Of a DNA stretch of 64,000 bases, positions 1 to 11,721 are shown piece after piece; within the stretch, counting starts at the first letter, position 1, and each line of letters begins with the position of its first letter. The notes under the pieces were generated by a model. That model did not search any database, was not told the origin of the DNA, and saw nothing but the letters and a program-made list of their open reading frames with translations. The stretch spans positions 28,424,816-28,488,815 of the forward strand of contig JACDQD010000007.1 in NCBI GenBank assembly GCA_019843655.1. Direction: 5' to 3'. The translations under genes and the position numbers were made by a program. Source of the stretch: Lethocerus indicus (lineage: Eukaryota; Arthropoda; Insecta; Hemiptera; Belostomatidae).

Positions 1-3000
1 TTTATTGGCCGGATCGCCCTTCCACGATACTTTCCTCTTGACATCGGATTTGTCATTTTCTGTAACAGAAAGGGAATATAAATTGCAGAATTTTAAAGGC
101 TTGTTTTCTATTGTTTAAACAAAAAATCATTAACAAAAATTTTTAATTGAGCTACATCAACATAAAACTGAATCAATAGTCATCGTATGTTTACAACCAA
201 TTGACCAAATCAAATTGTGTATATGCAAATATTAGTTTTTTCTTTAGTTTCTTGTACAATATTTATGACTAGTAATCTATTTGTTGTACTCTTTTCATCA
301 ATAATTCTCGTGAACTGATGTCCTTCATATATTTTTTTCCTAGGTACATTAACAAGCTGTGCACGAAATGTGCATTGAGCTCAGTTTCTTTTCCCCTTAT
401 ATATATTGAAAAACGCGAATAATCCGACGAAATTACCGTCGACCGATGTAAAAGGGCCGTGCGTAGTGACGAAAGTGTCGAATTCGATGAGAGTGAGAAC
501 CTTCAGGTACATTTTCGGTATTTCCGTTTCGATGGAATCATCGTGCGGGTCATCCTCGATCGACGACTGTTTCACAATGGCGAGGTAAAACTGATAGTCG
601 ATTTCACTCGGCGAACTCTCTTTTTCTTTCAGTTCCACGATCTGGAAAAAAAATGAGAAAAAAATATGTTAGAAAACAGAAAGTAGTATGAACTGTACTC
701 TTTCAATACATTTATTTTTTTCCCAGTACTTTATGCACGATTTAAACCTTGACCTAACCCAACACTTTCACTGCCTAAATATTATACAAACTAATTAAAC
801 ATCAATGAATGTATATTAAAAGTTAATATCCTTAACTACAGTGGTAGAGGTAGTAATAATTATAGTAGTAGTTGAAAGCAAAACACCCTTGCCGAAGGTT
901 ATTTAATCTCAAAAAAGGTATTGCTAAGCCAGAAGAAGGTGCACAGGGTATCCCCCCACCCCTAAAAGTTTAGATTTCTTGAAGAATTTTAATGGGAAGT
1001 GCAACAGAGTTTGGTCTTTTGCTAGACAGGTTTCGGCTGCTACTGAAGATGGAGGGGGCCAAAAAAACACACAGTCTAGTGAAAGACTGGCGAGAGGAGA
1101 CATAGGATTAAGAAAAAGTTTGCTCCAAACTCGATTGTTTGGAATATCATCTCACACTCCAGTTCGATCTCCTATTCTCCATCACAAATCGGTGAAAGTG
1201 GCTATAAAATATGTATAATATTTACAAGTATAATGTTGGGATGGCGATGTAGTCTGATGAACATTCTGTGACGTCCGATTTTGGACATCGGATGATCGGG
1301 ATGGTGCAGCAATGGCAGTCTCTCGTGCGGAGTCGCAGGCAAGTGCTGAAGCGTTTTTTCACATCTTCTCTGCGTAATCCAAAACCTGTACAGAACGGAA
1401 ACAATTCAATACACTTGCTATTTATTTCCCAGGCTAAATTCTAAAATTACAGCGCAATTTCATTGAAAATCCCCGAATAGTCTACATAAAATAATGCGAC
1501 TAGGAGTTTTGATGTCCTCATTTCCAGAAATGTCCTCGTTATTTGTCCTTCTCCTTCATTTTGTAGACACATTTGAGATGTCTAAATATGGTAAAAGCGT
1601 CATTGTATGAATCTGATATCTCATTTATGATATACATATCACATTTCACTTGGCTCATTGATCTAATTTTATCGCTTCTATACATTGATACAATAGTTAT
1701 AATTAAATAACTCTTCATATACTACTATACCTTCAATAAAAAGCAATTCACTCTGTCAATAATACAATGTCGGTATAGAATAAAAAGAGCCCAGTGAATG
1801 TAAACCCTTATATAGACAACCTGATCTAAGTCCTGTACAGTGCAATGACACAGTGCTGCCTTATAGGGCTGTAACTATAATATCGACAGAATATTACTGA
1901 ACAACATTCCGGCTCGGGACCGAATAAGCAAACGGCTCACGGATACCAACCTCAATTCCGAAATGAGTGTCGTGAGGCGTGCATGATCAGAATTGAGTGC
2001 CGCTTGAAGTTCGGGTATAAGTGGAGGATCGTACTTGGGCACGTGACACTGGAGCATACCGGTATGCGTATCGACGGTTATCAAGAGGTTCTCGGCGCGT
2101 AAACAATGGTGCAGTACAGGAACCAGAAGAATGGCGGGAGAACCTTGCACCTGGCCTAAACAAATGTTGGTGAAAATTAATATGTAAGAAATTCAAATGT
2201 TTTTTTACTCTTATTAAAAAATATATAAATACACGAATCAGCATCTGGAACCGTTTGACTTCAATCTGAATTCGAGATGTATTGAAAAAGTCTAGAATTA
2301 TAGAATATATAAACAGTCACTCTTTGAATAAAGGGCAAATGAATAGTTCAATCTCATTCAGAAACAAAGCATGAAACGACATTAGAAAAACAACTGTTTC
2401 AACAAAAAATTATCTGACATCTCAATAATTCCATATTGAAAGTTAATGTTCAACATATATACATATACAAAGTTGATTAAAAATCAGGAACATAAAACAA
2501 ATATATAACTAAAAAAAACATACATTGTTAAAGTGATCTTTATACATTTTATTTTAATCTCAAATTATTTACGTTGGTCTGAATCCAAACATCAGTTAAA
2601 AAAAGTACAGTTCTAAATAAATGTTTTAACTTGACGAATTTATGCGAAGTAATTTATGATTTATGAAAAATTATGTGAAATGTAAAGGAGGGATGTCTGA
2701 AACATAGTCTGGTATTTATGAATATACCCGTTAAACGTAAATTATACACAGTGATTAAATTTGAACGAACTGATCATACTTAGTAGTATTTAAATTGACG
2801 ACTAGAATATTTTTATGATGATATTTCTTAATAAAGTTGATATTATACTATGTAAAAAGGAATAAAAAGGTAAAAATTACATTCCACATCCTTCAGCATG
2901 GTCTGCAATTCCGCTTTCAGATCATTGAGGCGACTTCTTGTCCGAACGTATATAGTGTGTACCAAAAGCCTTTCCATTGACAACAGTTCAGACCTGATAG

Positions 3001-3627
3001 CTCGGTCCGCTATTTCGGATTCCTGGAAATAAAAAAATTGTTCTTCTAACCGGTTTAAGACAGGAGAAACATTAATCTCAATTGCATGTATTCCATGCTG
3101 TAAACAAAATATATAGCGGCAAAAAGTTTAAACTTTAATTTTAATAGTACCTTCGGTCCCAATGTCGGAATATGAACGACGGATAGGGGACGGGCGGGAT
3201 CGTGAGAGTCAACCAGAACTGTCAGCTTATAGCCCAACTCCGATCTAGGATCCTTCCATGTCAATTCCCTTTGAACAGATTAAAAATTATTTTGATATAA
3301 AACAAACATACTGAATCGGTTATGCATTCATAATAATAATAATATTTAGAGCACAATATAAATTTGTTATAAAAGCCAGGACCAATCTGTCTAATTAAGT
3401 TAAGCAACCTATTTTAATATACCTGTTTTGTGGTCTGCGAGGGGTTGGAATACTGTAGGTTCGTGATGTTTCTGTCTCCTCTCGCCGGTTTGGTCTTTTG
3501 CTAGACCGGTTTCGGCTGCCGGCCATCTTCAGTAGCGCTGTGTTAGTCACTGTTAGCACTTTGGATGTTTTTTGGGCATCCTCACTGCACTGTCACTTTC
3601 ACATGTACTGTAGTGTTTGTCAGTTGT

Positions 3628-3659
<32 letters not shown>

Positions 3660-6600
3660 TCTGTTATTGTTATTGGGGGTTATGTTTGTCTTCGGATTTT
3701 GTTAATACGTTTTCTAAGTGTGAGTCAGATTGTCGGAAGGGGATGGTGTGGTGGTTGCCAAGGTGTGATCCTTTAATAGGATTATAGGGGCAAATATGGC
3801 ATCACTCTGGGAATTAATTTTCTCATTACTAACACAGCGCTACTAAAGATGGCGAGCAGCCGAAACCGGTCGAGCAAAAGACCAAACCAGCGAGAGGAGA
3901 GAGAAACATCACTATCCTTAAGTAACCTATGTTAAAAAGGACTTGTGAATCTCCAAGTCTTATAATAGACAGGTATCTTACCAGTATAATTGCAGACTTC
4001 ATACCTCATCAGGAAGATTAGAAACAATTATTAACACGATCATAAATTCTTAAGCGGTAACGAACCTCCAGTAGGATATCGAAAGACACTTTCCGGGAGT
4101 GTAATCGTCGACGTGTATGTGTCCATCGAGCCTGTCCTTGCACAACCTCAACGTCTGAGAGTAGAGAACCTGTATCGAACAAAAATTTAATTATTCAGCC
4201 ATCTCATTGAAGACGCCGGTAATAGAATAATATTACGTGGGATTTAAACCTGTTCTTATCCCACCTCAGATTAAACGAATAGGCCACAATTTGGAAAGAG
4301 CAAGTTTGTTTGTTAATTGGTCAACAATGTTTATCTCTAAGTAATAGTGCTTTGAATATTAACGAAAATGTGTGATACTACAATATAAAATTAACTGCAC
4401 TAAATGAAACCACAAAAAAGTATGTCTATGAGTAACTACCGCTGAATGAAATGAAGTTCTGTTCTTGCAAACACTAAATTCAAACTAATCAGTGCTGTAA
4501 TACGGAACTTACCTCAAGTTGAAGTGACTGGCAAAAATAGTGCAGGAAAGTGTAAACTTCCGCCAGTGGATTCGGATGATCGTCGAGCCGATTCTGCAAA
4601 ACCTGATGAATGTAATTCACTTGCAGTGAATGTACCAGGGCCTTGCCGTCTGTACAAATGGTTAGATCGAATTTAATTTTTCCTAATACAATTTTATATA
4701 ATAAAAATACTACACGGAATCCGGCGAATCTACTATTCACTATTCTTCTATTATCTTATAGAGACGGAGTCCTTTTGTACAGTCCAAACTGAATTATGGT
4801 GACAATGTGCAGTATCATGTTGTCCATGAAAAATTTTTATGTTTACGAAGAGAAAATAAAGGACAACTTTGTCCCATCTAATCGCGAACTTAGAGTGCGT
4901 ACTGTTAAATACAAAAAAAAAAGAAAAGTTGTATTCCTACCTCCTGTTTCTTTGTCTTCTACAAGGATGTCAATGTCCAACAGCCTCCACGGAATGTTGG
5001 GTCCATCGCCCATAACGGTGAGGCTAACTTCGAATTCGTGTTCGACGTGAAATGTGACGCGGCCACTTTCGATCTGAAAATTAATATCTTTTTCACATTC
5101 AAAATAAATAACAAGCGTGTAGTATAAATAACATCCGTTGTACATTTCATGTCTAAAAATTTGAAAAAAATATATATTTTCTTACAATCGTTTATATTTT
5201 ATTAATATACCTTTAAATTCCTCATTTCTGGCATCAAATTTCCGGTTACCAACCGGTGCTGAATCACCTGATTGAGTCGCTGAAGAGTAGTCTTTTTCTC
5301 GCCGGGCGTGATTGGATCAGCAGGAACAATTCGATCCTGCAAAACATATACACAAAGTTATTACACTTTCTGTACATACAAAACATTTAATTTACAGTCA
5401 TAAACTGTATTCCAAAATATAGCGCCGAGGGTTGGATATAATAAAACAGTAGATGATATTGTTTGTCGAAAATTCTTTGTCGCACAACTAAATTAACTTA
5501 AAATATACGGAAATTGGATATAAAATAGTTGCGACATATCCATATATTCCACCGCCTCCGTATGAAAAAAAAAAAACCGATTTTGTGAATACTGTTATAT
5601 GATCACAGAGTGCACAGCCACAGTTCTGAGGACGTAATATCCCATCCAGTATTATTCCGAAGTTTCTGATCAGCTCTTTATTCAAGTAGAATTCACGAGT
5701 GAACTCCACTGGAACTGGAAGAAGGGTTTTTGCCCTTTTCTTCCCGGGACCTCTCGGGGTGTTTTCTGCTATCCGCTGGTAATAAAAAAAAAACCAATAT
5801 AGCAGTAATCGAACTTGCCCTTATGCAAGACGGAAGGCGGGAGTACGTGCCGGTGGTAAGCACTTCGACGGCGGCGGGTATGTGAAAATTCGGAAGTCTG
5901 GCGTGGACCAAAGTTTCCCTCGACATCCGCGCCAGCATATCAGCGGTGTCCACAAAAAGCATGGACTGCTTGTCCAAAAATGCCATAATGTGCTACGAAA
6001 CAAAGAAAAAAAAAATGCTTGTAATATTTGTTAAGAAAACAATTGCCATTATATAGTGACGTGTGCAATTCTAGTCAGACGTACGATAGTAAGCCGGGCA
6101 ATTTAACAGTAATTTTGCGTACATTAGTAATAATGACCCAAATATAACGATAGGAATAAATATCAGAACAAAACTTTGAGTTTAATTCCAAAAATATTGC
6201 ATGCATGAAGACAGAAGCGGTCCGTGCATACTTTGTTATAATATTATTGATACTGCAAAAAAATAAGTGCAAAAAGCCAGGAAAATATAACCATGTTGAA
6301 TGAACAAAGTACAAACAATTGTGAGTAGTGCGACACGTGCCATAATATTTAAAGTGATATGCGCAATTCTCATTTAAGTATATAAATATGCCACGGATTT
6401 AAGATGAATCCTGAACACAGATGTAACAACACCCCACTTTGAAAATGACCCGGATAAAATGATCTGAATAGATATGAAAATTGTAAAAATCTAAATATTG
6501 CACTGTAAACGCGTTCCGGCGTATTCTTCCTCATATCGGTGATGCCAAAAACGAACGAATGAAAAATGGTTAAATAACTCAATCACAATCGGCAAAGTAC

Positions 6601-7002
6601 TTACAGCAGACTTGTCGACTTTGGACGCGCTGTTGGCCCACTTGACAAGCGCCAGTAACCGGACGAAAAGCTGTCTGGTACGAGCTGAAAAATTGTAGAT
6701 CTCTATTTTTCTGTCCATATCCGTCTTGCGAGGTAACCTGAAAAATCGAGTTTGTACGATTTCACTTCGAGGTCTGTCTATCTACCCGAACGACCGAAAC
6801 GATAAAACTTTCGAAAAGTGGGTAAAAACGGATCGCGAAGACTTCGCACTTACAGTTCAGCTAGGACGGTGAGTTCGTGATACGTGCGCTGGACTATAAA
6901 ATCTATGAGCATGCCCAGGGGTACGGAGCCGCCCCTCGACCCTTCCTGCCCGACTGAATTGTTGATCGGAGTCTGATGACCCTCCAGCGGTACCGGCGCC
7001 AT
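1..7002 (-). CDS. MED14: Mediator complex subunit 14, N-terminal 615 codons (3' part beyond window)
   Basis: MED14 is the backbone subunit that links the head, middle and tail of the Mediator coactivator of RNA polymerase II. I read 13 coding exons, all on the complement: 7002-6854, 6737-6605, 5992-5819, 5336-5211, 5073-4941, 4649-4513, 4169-4066, 3268-3151, 3022-2881, 2155-1951, 1385-1226, 641-437 and 59-1 (continues off the edge). Every junction keeps phase, giving 615 codons. Recognition is from family-typical stretches: [94 protein letters not shown] and the KRKVSW segment in exon 13. The animal protein is usually about 1,450 aa, so roughly 40% is here. The start is the first ATG of the conserved N-terminus; an acceptor (CAG at 7035-7033) lies 31 nt upstream, so a non-coding 5' exon is likely. 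Intron 3 has a GC donor. The intron between exons 7 and 8 carries a foldback element. Splice sites were judged by eye; the family call is firm. Confidence 0.95.
3422..3912. mobile_element. Foldback family A copy in MED14 intron 7
   Basis: A TA (3420-3421) precedes CCTGTTTTGTGGTCTGCGAG. The left arm runs through CTCGCCGGTTTGGTCTTTTG, CTAGACCGGTTTCGGC and CCATCTTCAGTAGCGCTGTG. A (TA)n run sits in the centre. The right arm repeats the inner half inverted, from TAACACAGCGCTACTAAAGA to GAGAGAAACATCAC, and lacks the last ~45 bp. This is the best example for defining the family. Confidence 0.85.
5337..5818 (-). other. MED14: GC-AG intron of MED14 (intron 3)
   Basis: The exon ends CIR (ATA AGG) and the next base pair of the intron is GC, in the context AGG/GCAAGT, followed 482 nt later by a TTTTGCAG acceptor. 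The downstream exon begins DRIVPADP, which joins in phase 0 exactly as in MED14 homologues. No GT donor nearby keeps the frame. GC-AG introns are a minority class spliced by the U2 machinery. Confidence 0.8.
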
Positions 7003-8669
7003 ACTGGTATAGTGCCGGATTCACTTATACGCCTGAAAACAAAAAAAAAATCGTAATTTAATATACCTGTTTTAATAGACACGTGAAAGTGACAGTGGGC
7101 AGTGAGGATGCCCGAAAAACATCCAAAGTGCTAACAGTGACTAACACAGCGCTACTGAAGATGGCGAGCGGCCGAAACCGGTCTAGCAAAAGACCGAACC
7201 GGCGAGAGGAGACAGAAACATCACGAACCTACAAAAAAAAATCGGTCATAATTTTATATATTTGGGTGCAAAAAAATGGAGAAAATAAAGCCAATGCAAT
7301 GGAACAATACACCATTTAAGTGAAGCTAAAAGAATATTAATTCGGTATATTGACACTGTAAAAAAGCAAACTGCCGGTTATGGTATAAAATAAATAACAT
7401 AACTAACAAACTGTTGTATCATAAGTCTCAGGTACATACTCGCCTAAAGATCCCCAAAATAAATTGATTATTTATCACTAACAATAGAGAAAACTAATTA
7501 TTAACAGATACAGCCGCGACAAGCTAATCTAAGAGACACCAAACAAGTTGACGAAAGAATAATTAAATGTTGTAATCAGGTTTTAAATAAGAAAAATTTG
7601 AGGACAAAGAACACATTTTAATTGTTTGTGAATAGGTTTTTTTACAACAACGGAGTTCAGAAATGTACTAAAAATGTTTCTAAACTACGATATAATTGTG
7701 ACTAAATTGCCAATTTCAACTCCTGTCTACCTCTAACATTTCAAATCAATCCTGCCCAAATTAATAAGTTGAAATAATGTGCAGCCAAATTATGTAAAAA
7801 ATTGTATAAATCTGAATAAAGAAACTATTGATAAGGTTAAATGCAGGCGATCAAACTGCTTCTAAATCAAAAGTACTGTAGCAAGTACTCCTAAGTTTTT
7901 AACTTTTCTCCTGATTTAGACTACAAAGCACACTACTATACTTCAACCCGCTTCCCCCATTTAACTTTTAATTCTGTAAAACAGAGCACAGACAGGTGTA
8001 AATCAATTTAAGTCACGATTTAACTTACAAAACAAATAAGTCAGAATTAGTGTCAGACCAATAGAGAAAGTCGAACGTTAAATACGACTCATTGAAGGCG
8101 GCATTGAAAGTTGGCGAAATGCGATCCGAAATTGAAATTGAACATCGCGTTTTCAAATTGAAAATAATAAAATAAACAGAAACGCAGTCGAAAGAAACAC
8201 AGAAACTCAAGAAACTCAATCTTTGAGAGACCGACTGCGACACACCGCTTCTGGTGTCGGCCAGGCAGTCCAACTGTGCAAAAAGAAATATTTCTAAATC
8301 CAAACTATAATTTTGTTTTTATATATAAATGTATATATATTTGGGGAGTCATTTTAACGAATATATTTGGAGAAATACAATTACAATTTGTTATAAATTA
8401 ATGTTCAGTTTGTTTCGAATCGATAAACACATTTTTGTACAGGCAACAGAACAAACTTGTACGACCGCCAATTCGGAATAGGTACTATGCCCGGGCTATT
8501 TCGTATTATGCTCGAACGGAAATTTTTTTTTCTGATTCGAAATTAAACTAGTTCATATCTGTACTATCAGTTACTGTTTCTTGAAGATCAATTATTCTAA
8601 AATAGGAACGAACAAAAGCTATTCCTTTCCCAGATCTTCACTTCTTTTGAAATTCTTATTGGCAACTCA
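7003..8669. promoter_or_regulatory. Divergent 5' region between MED14 and the TRIM-NHL gene
   Basis: This gap separates two genes transcribed away from each other, so it should hold both promoters. Seen: a 3' splice site (CAG at 7035-7033, minus strand) just upstream of the MED14 ATG, implying a 5' UTR intron; a foldback family A fragment at 7066-7231 that would sit in that intron; and AT-rich sequence with no convincing ORF. I could not place the MED14 transcription start. Confidence 0.5.
7066..7231. mobile_element. Foldback family A copy upstream of MED14
   Basis: TA-CCTGTTTT is followed directly by the inner right arm (GTGACAGTGGGCAGTGAGGA, GCGCTACTGAAGATGGCGAG, GGTCTAGCAAAAGACC, CACGAACCTAC). 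The left arm is deleted except for its first bases. Confidence 0.75.
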
Positions 8670-9138
8670 CAGTCGACAACATCACTATTTTCTCTATTTC
8701 CAGACGTTGGTGAGTATTTTTACTTTTTTCTGTTTTAAGTACCGTCTTTAAAAATATAAAGCCTAAGCTTTAAAATGGGTAACAGATAAATATAAATGTT
8801 ATCTTATTTATAGGTAAAATTTCATTTAGGCAAAATATTGCCTCATCCTTTGTCAGTAATGGGTGCCGAATTATTTTTTATTACGCTACCATTTAACTAA
8901 AAGAGCATTGGACGTGTTTGTTTTATTTGTAATTTTAATAATTTTACATAATATTTTAATAGCGAACGGATATCGTGTCTCATTTCATTTGTTTGGTCCT
9001 TTCAATGTCGAACCGATTTAGTCTCATTATTACGGGACGTAAAATCTTCCCGGGACCAGTTTCCGATTGTTTAATTTGTTTTCAGGACTCGTAAACAGTT
9101 AACGGACGGTCGCCTCTTCGTTTCTTTAGAAAAGAAAA
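8670..9138 (+). other. Proposed 5' UTR of the TRIM-NHL gene with one intron (8710-9085)
   Basis: A strong donor (TTG/GTGAGT, GT at 8710-8711) lies 430 bp upstream of the ATG. A pyrimidine-rich acceptor (TTTGTTTTCAG, AG at 9084-9085) lies 53 bp before it. An Inr-like CACAGTC at about 8669-8675 could be the start site. The arrangement is inferred from splice-site strings only; transcript data would decide it. Confidence 0.45.
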
Positions 9139-11283
9139 ATGTTCGCCAACCTGGAACCGGACAGCGCTTTCGAATCGCCAACAACGAGCGAAAACTTTTC
9201 CACCTCGTCGTCAACATCGTCCGGTAAAACTCAATTCAACCAGTTCACCATCACCTGTTCGATTTGCGGTAAAATCTTCGTGCTGCCCAAAGTGTTGCCC
9301 TGTCTCCACACTTTCTGTTTCGCCTGTCTCGAGTCGAGCCAGAAGGAAATGACCACGATCAAGTGCCCGACCTGCCTCCTCGAATTTCCGGTGCCCAACA
9401 ACGGCGTCTCCGGATTTCCGTACGACTACGCGGTCATGAACTTCATCAATTCGATAAACGGCAAGCTGTTCTGCACCGGCTGTAAGAACGACCCGCCGGT
9501 GGCCATAGCCAAGTGCGTCAACTGCGACCACTTCCTCTGCCAGAACTGCGTCATGGCGCACAACTACATGCGCTATTTCGACGGCCACAAGATAATAGAG
9601 ATAATCAGCGACGTGGTCAAGGACGAAGAGGCCGCCTCGCAGAAGCCGACCGAGTACGCGGCCACCTGCCTCGGCCACAACAAGGACCCGGTCATCTACT
9701 TCTGCTACACCTGCGACGTGCCCATCTGCGAGACGTGCACCTCGGACGGCCACCCCAACGCCACCCACCACTACGAGCCGCTGTCGGAGGTCAGCGACAA
9801 CCTGGTCAAGCTGCTGAACAAGGCCGTCGAAGAGGGACAGGCCAAGGGCGACGAGATCGTCCAGAACATTGAGCGCGGCGGCAACACCACCTGGTGGCTG
9901 CACACCCAGTACAAGGAGTGCAAGAAGAGGATCAACGACACCTACGAACAGTACACCGCCCTCCTGCTCAAGCACAAGGAAGACGAGCAGAACAGGCTCG
10001 ACAGGACGTTCTCCTCCCTCATCGTCACCCTGAACAACGCCTGCAAAGCCTCCCAGGAGACTTTCGACAAAATCAACAACGTGACCATGTTCTACTCCCG
10101 GCTGGTGGAATACGCCAGCGTGCCGCAGCGACTGGTGTTCAAAAAGTTCCTCAACGCCAAGCTGCAACAGCTCACCAGTTTCAACGTCAGAAACATCACC
10201 TGCCACATCCAGTTCGCCTCGAATCAGAACGTGATCGAATCCAACATCGCCAACACGTTCGGCAACGTCAGGTCGGGTTTCCACGTGAACGGCGTCCCCT
10301 GCGACCACCCGGGCATACCGAACGTCAACAAGGCTTCGGAAAGCCCGCCGGGGGCCCCGGAGGCGGCGACGGCCGGCGGCGACCCGGAGGGTTCGGCCAA
10401 GATCCCGGCCAACCCGAAGTTCAAGCACGCGGGCGCGCCCCCACCGCCGCTCAAGTCCTCGCTCTGCCGCAACGTCATCATCTACAACTGGAAGTTCGGC
10501 TCGTACGGCAACCTCGAGGGCCAGTTCACCGAGCCCAGCGGCGTGGCGGTCAACGCCGAGAACGACATCGTCGTAGCGGACACGAACAACAACAGGATAC
10601 AGGTGTTCGACAAGGCGGGCAGGTTCAAGTTCCAGTTCGGCCAGCCGGGCTGCGAGGACGGACAGCTGCTCTACCCGAACAGGGTGTCGGTGATACGCTC
10701 GACGGGCGACATCGTGATAACGGAGAGGGCGCCCACCCACCAGATACAGGTGTACAACAGGCACGGCAAGTTCGTGAGGAAGTTCGGCTCGGAGATACTG
10801 CAGCACCCGAGGGCGGTGGCCGTCGACCGGGAGAACAACATAGTGGTGGTCGAGTGCAAGGTGATGAGGGTGGTGGTGTTCAGCGAGTACGGCAAGGTCA
10901 TGTACAAGTTCCAGTGCTCCAACTACCTCCAGTTCCCGAACGGGGTCGCCGTCAACGACAAGAGGGAGATCTTCGTGAGCGACAACAGGGCCCACTGCGT
11001 GGTGGTGTTCGACTACCACGGGGTGTTGCTCAGGTACATCGGGAAGGAGGGGCTGACCAACTACCCGATCGGGGTGGCGATCACGCCCAACGGACAGGTG
11101 CTGGTCGCCGACAACCACATCAATTTCAACCTGACCCTCTTCACACAGGACGGACAGCTGGTGGCCGCCATGGAGAGCAAAATTAAACACGTCCACTGCT
11201 TCGACATAGCGGTCACCAACGACGGCTCTGTGGTGGTCGCCTGCAAGAACTACTTCATTTACATATACCGCTATGTCCACTGA
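9139..11283 (+). CDS. TRIM-NHL protein (RING, two B-boxes, coiled coil, brat/mei-P26-type NHL)
   Basis: The 714 aa product is read from one uninterrupted frame. C3HC4 RING: C40, C43, C55, H57, C60, C63, C76, C79. B-box 1 is about 112-150 (CTGC, CVNC, CQNC). B-box 2 is about 177-211 (CLGH, CYTC, CETC, then His). A helical coiled-coil region is about 212-330. A Gly/Pro/Ala-rich linker is about 385-435. A six-bladed NHL propeller fills 443-714, with motifs EGQFTEPSGVAVNAENDIVV, LLYPNRVSV, VVVECKVMRVVVF, FPNGVAVNDKREIFVSDNRA and FNLTLFTQDGQL. This propeller is the brat/mei-P26 type that binds RNA and represses mRNAs. The RING suggests E3 ligase ability, and RING plus this NHL favours a mei-P26-like over a brat-like identity (Drosophila Brat lacks a RING), but I do not assign an orthologue. 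Strong GC bias at third positions produces a long antisense open frame. Intronless coding contrasts with its neighbours; a 5' UTR intron is proposed upstream. Confidence 0.95.
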   Translation: MFANLEPDSAFESPTTSENFSTSSSTSSGKTQFNQFTITCSICGKIFVLPKVLPCLHTFCFACLESSQKEMTTIKCPTCLLEFPVPNNGVSGFPYDYAVMNFINSINGKLFCTGCKNDPPVAIAKCVNCDHFLCQNCVMAHNYMRYFDGHKIIEIISDVVKDEEAASQKPTEYAATCLGHNKDPVIYFCYTCDVPICETCTSDGHPNATHHYEPLSEVSDNLVKLLNKAVEEGQAKGDEIVQNIERGGNTTWWLHTQYKECKKRINDTYEQYTALLLKHKEDEQNRLDRTFSSLIVTLNNACKASQETFDKINNVTMFYSRLVEYASVPQRLVFKKFLNAKLQQLTSFNVRNITCHIQFASNQNVIESNIANTFGNVRSGFHVNGVPCDHPGIPNVNKASESPPGAPEAATAGGDPEGSAKIPANPKFKHAGAPPPPLKSSLCRNVIIYNWKFGSYGNLEGQFTEPSGVAVNAENDIVVADTNNNRIQVFDKAGRFKFQFGQPGCEDGQLLYPNRVSVIRSTGDIVITERAPTHQIQVYNRHGKFVRKFGSEILQHPRAVAVDRENNIVVVECKVMRVVVFSEYGKVMYKFQCSNYLQFPNGVAVNDKREIFVSDNRAHCVVVFDYHGVLLRYIGKEGLTNYPIGVAITPNGQVLVADNHINFNLTLFTQDGQLVAAMESKIKHVHCFDIAVTNDGSVVVACKNYFIYIYRYVH

Positions 11284-11721
11284 CCCAATCTTCAGCTCGG
11301 ACCTGTCACTTCGCGTCCAACAAACCCCTGTCCACTCCACAGTCACTCAGAGAGCCCAAGCGAAGAACGGGTCATCCCCCACCTGTCCCGGACGTTCGCT
11401 TCGGGAGAAATTCAATTCTTTGCTTGAGACCGGTTGTTTAATGTATTCCTTTATCTTAGTTTTTAATTTATGTTCTATATATAACTCGATACGAAATGTT
11501 ACTTTTAATTTATATTTATCGTTAGTTTTTTGCAATAGTTTAATGTATTCCTAAGGGTTAGGTTTGAATACGATTAATTAAAATGATTCCTCGATCTTAC
11601 GAATAATTTATGTTATATTTATTTTTATATATCGTTATATTGTTATCTATTTGTTAAAATTCCGAATTCTTTTATTTGTGCTCCTGTATGAATGAATGAA
11701 AAACAGATACGGATAAATAAA
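11284..11721 (+). terminator. 3' UTR of TRIM-NHL gene with poly(A) signal
   Basis: The stop codon TGA is at 11281-11283. GC content falls sharply after it. The first clear AATAAA hexamer on this strand within AT-rich 3' sequence is at 11716-11721, followed by a T/GT-rich stretch. Inferred 3' end a little after 11721. Confidence 0.5.

Noticed and set aside
9211..11346. 711-codon open frame antisense to the TRIM-NHL gene
   Set aside because: It mirrors the GC-biased third positions of the real gene; its product is Val/His/Asp/Arg-rich without domains.
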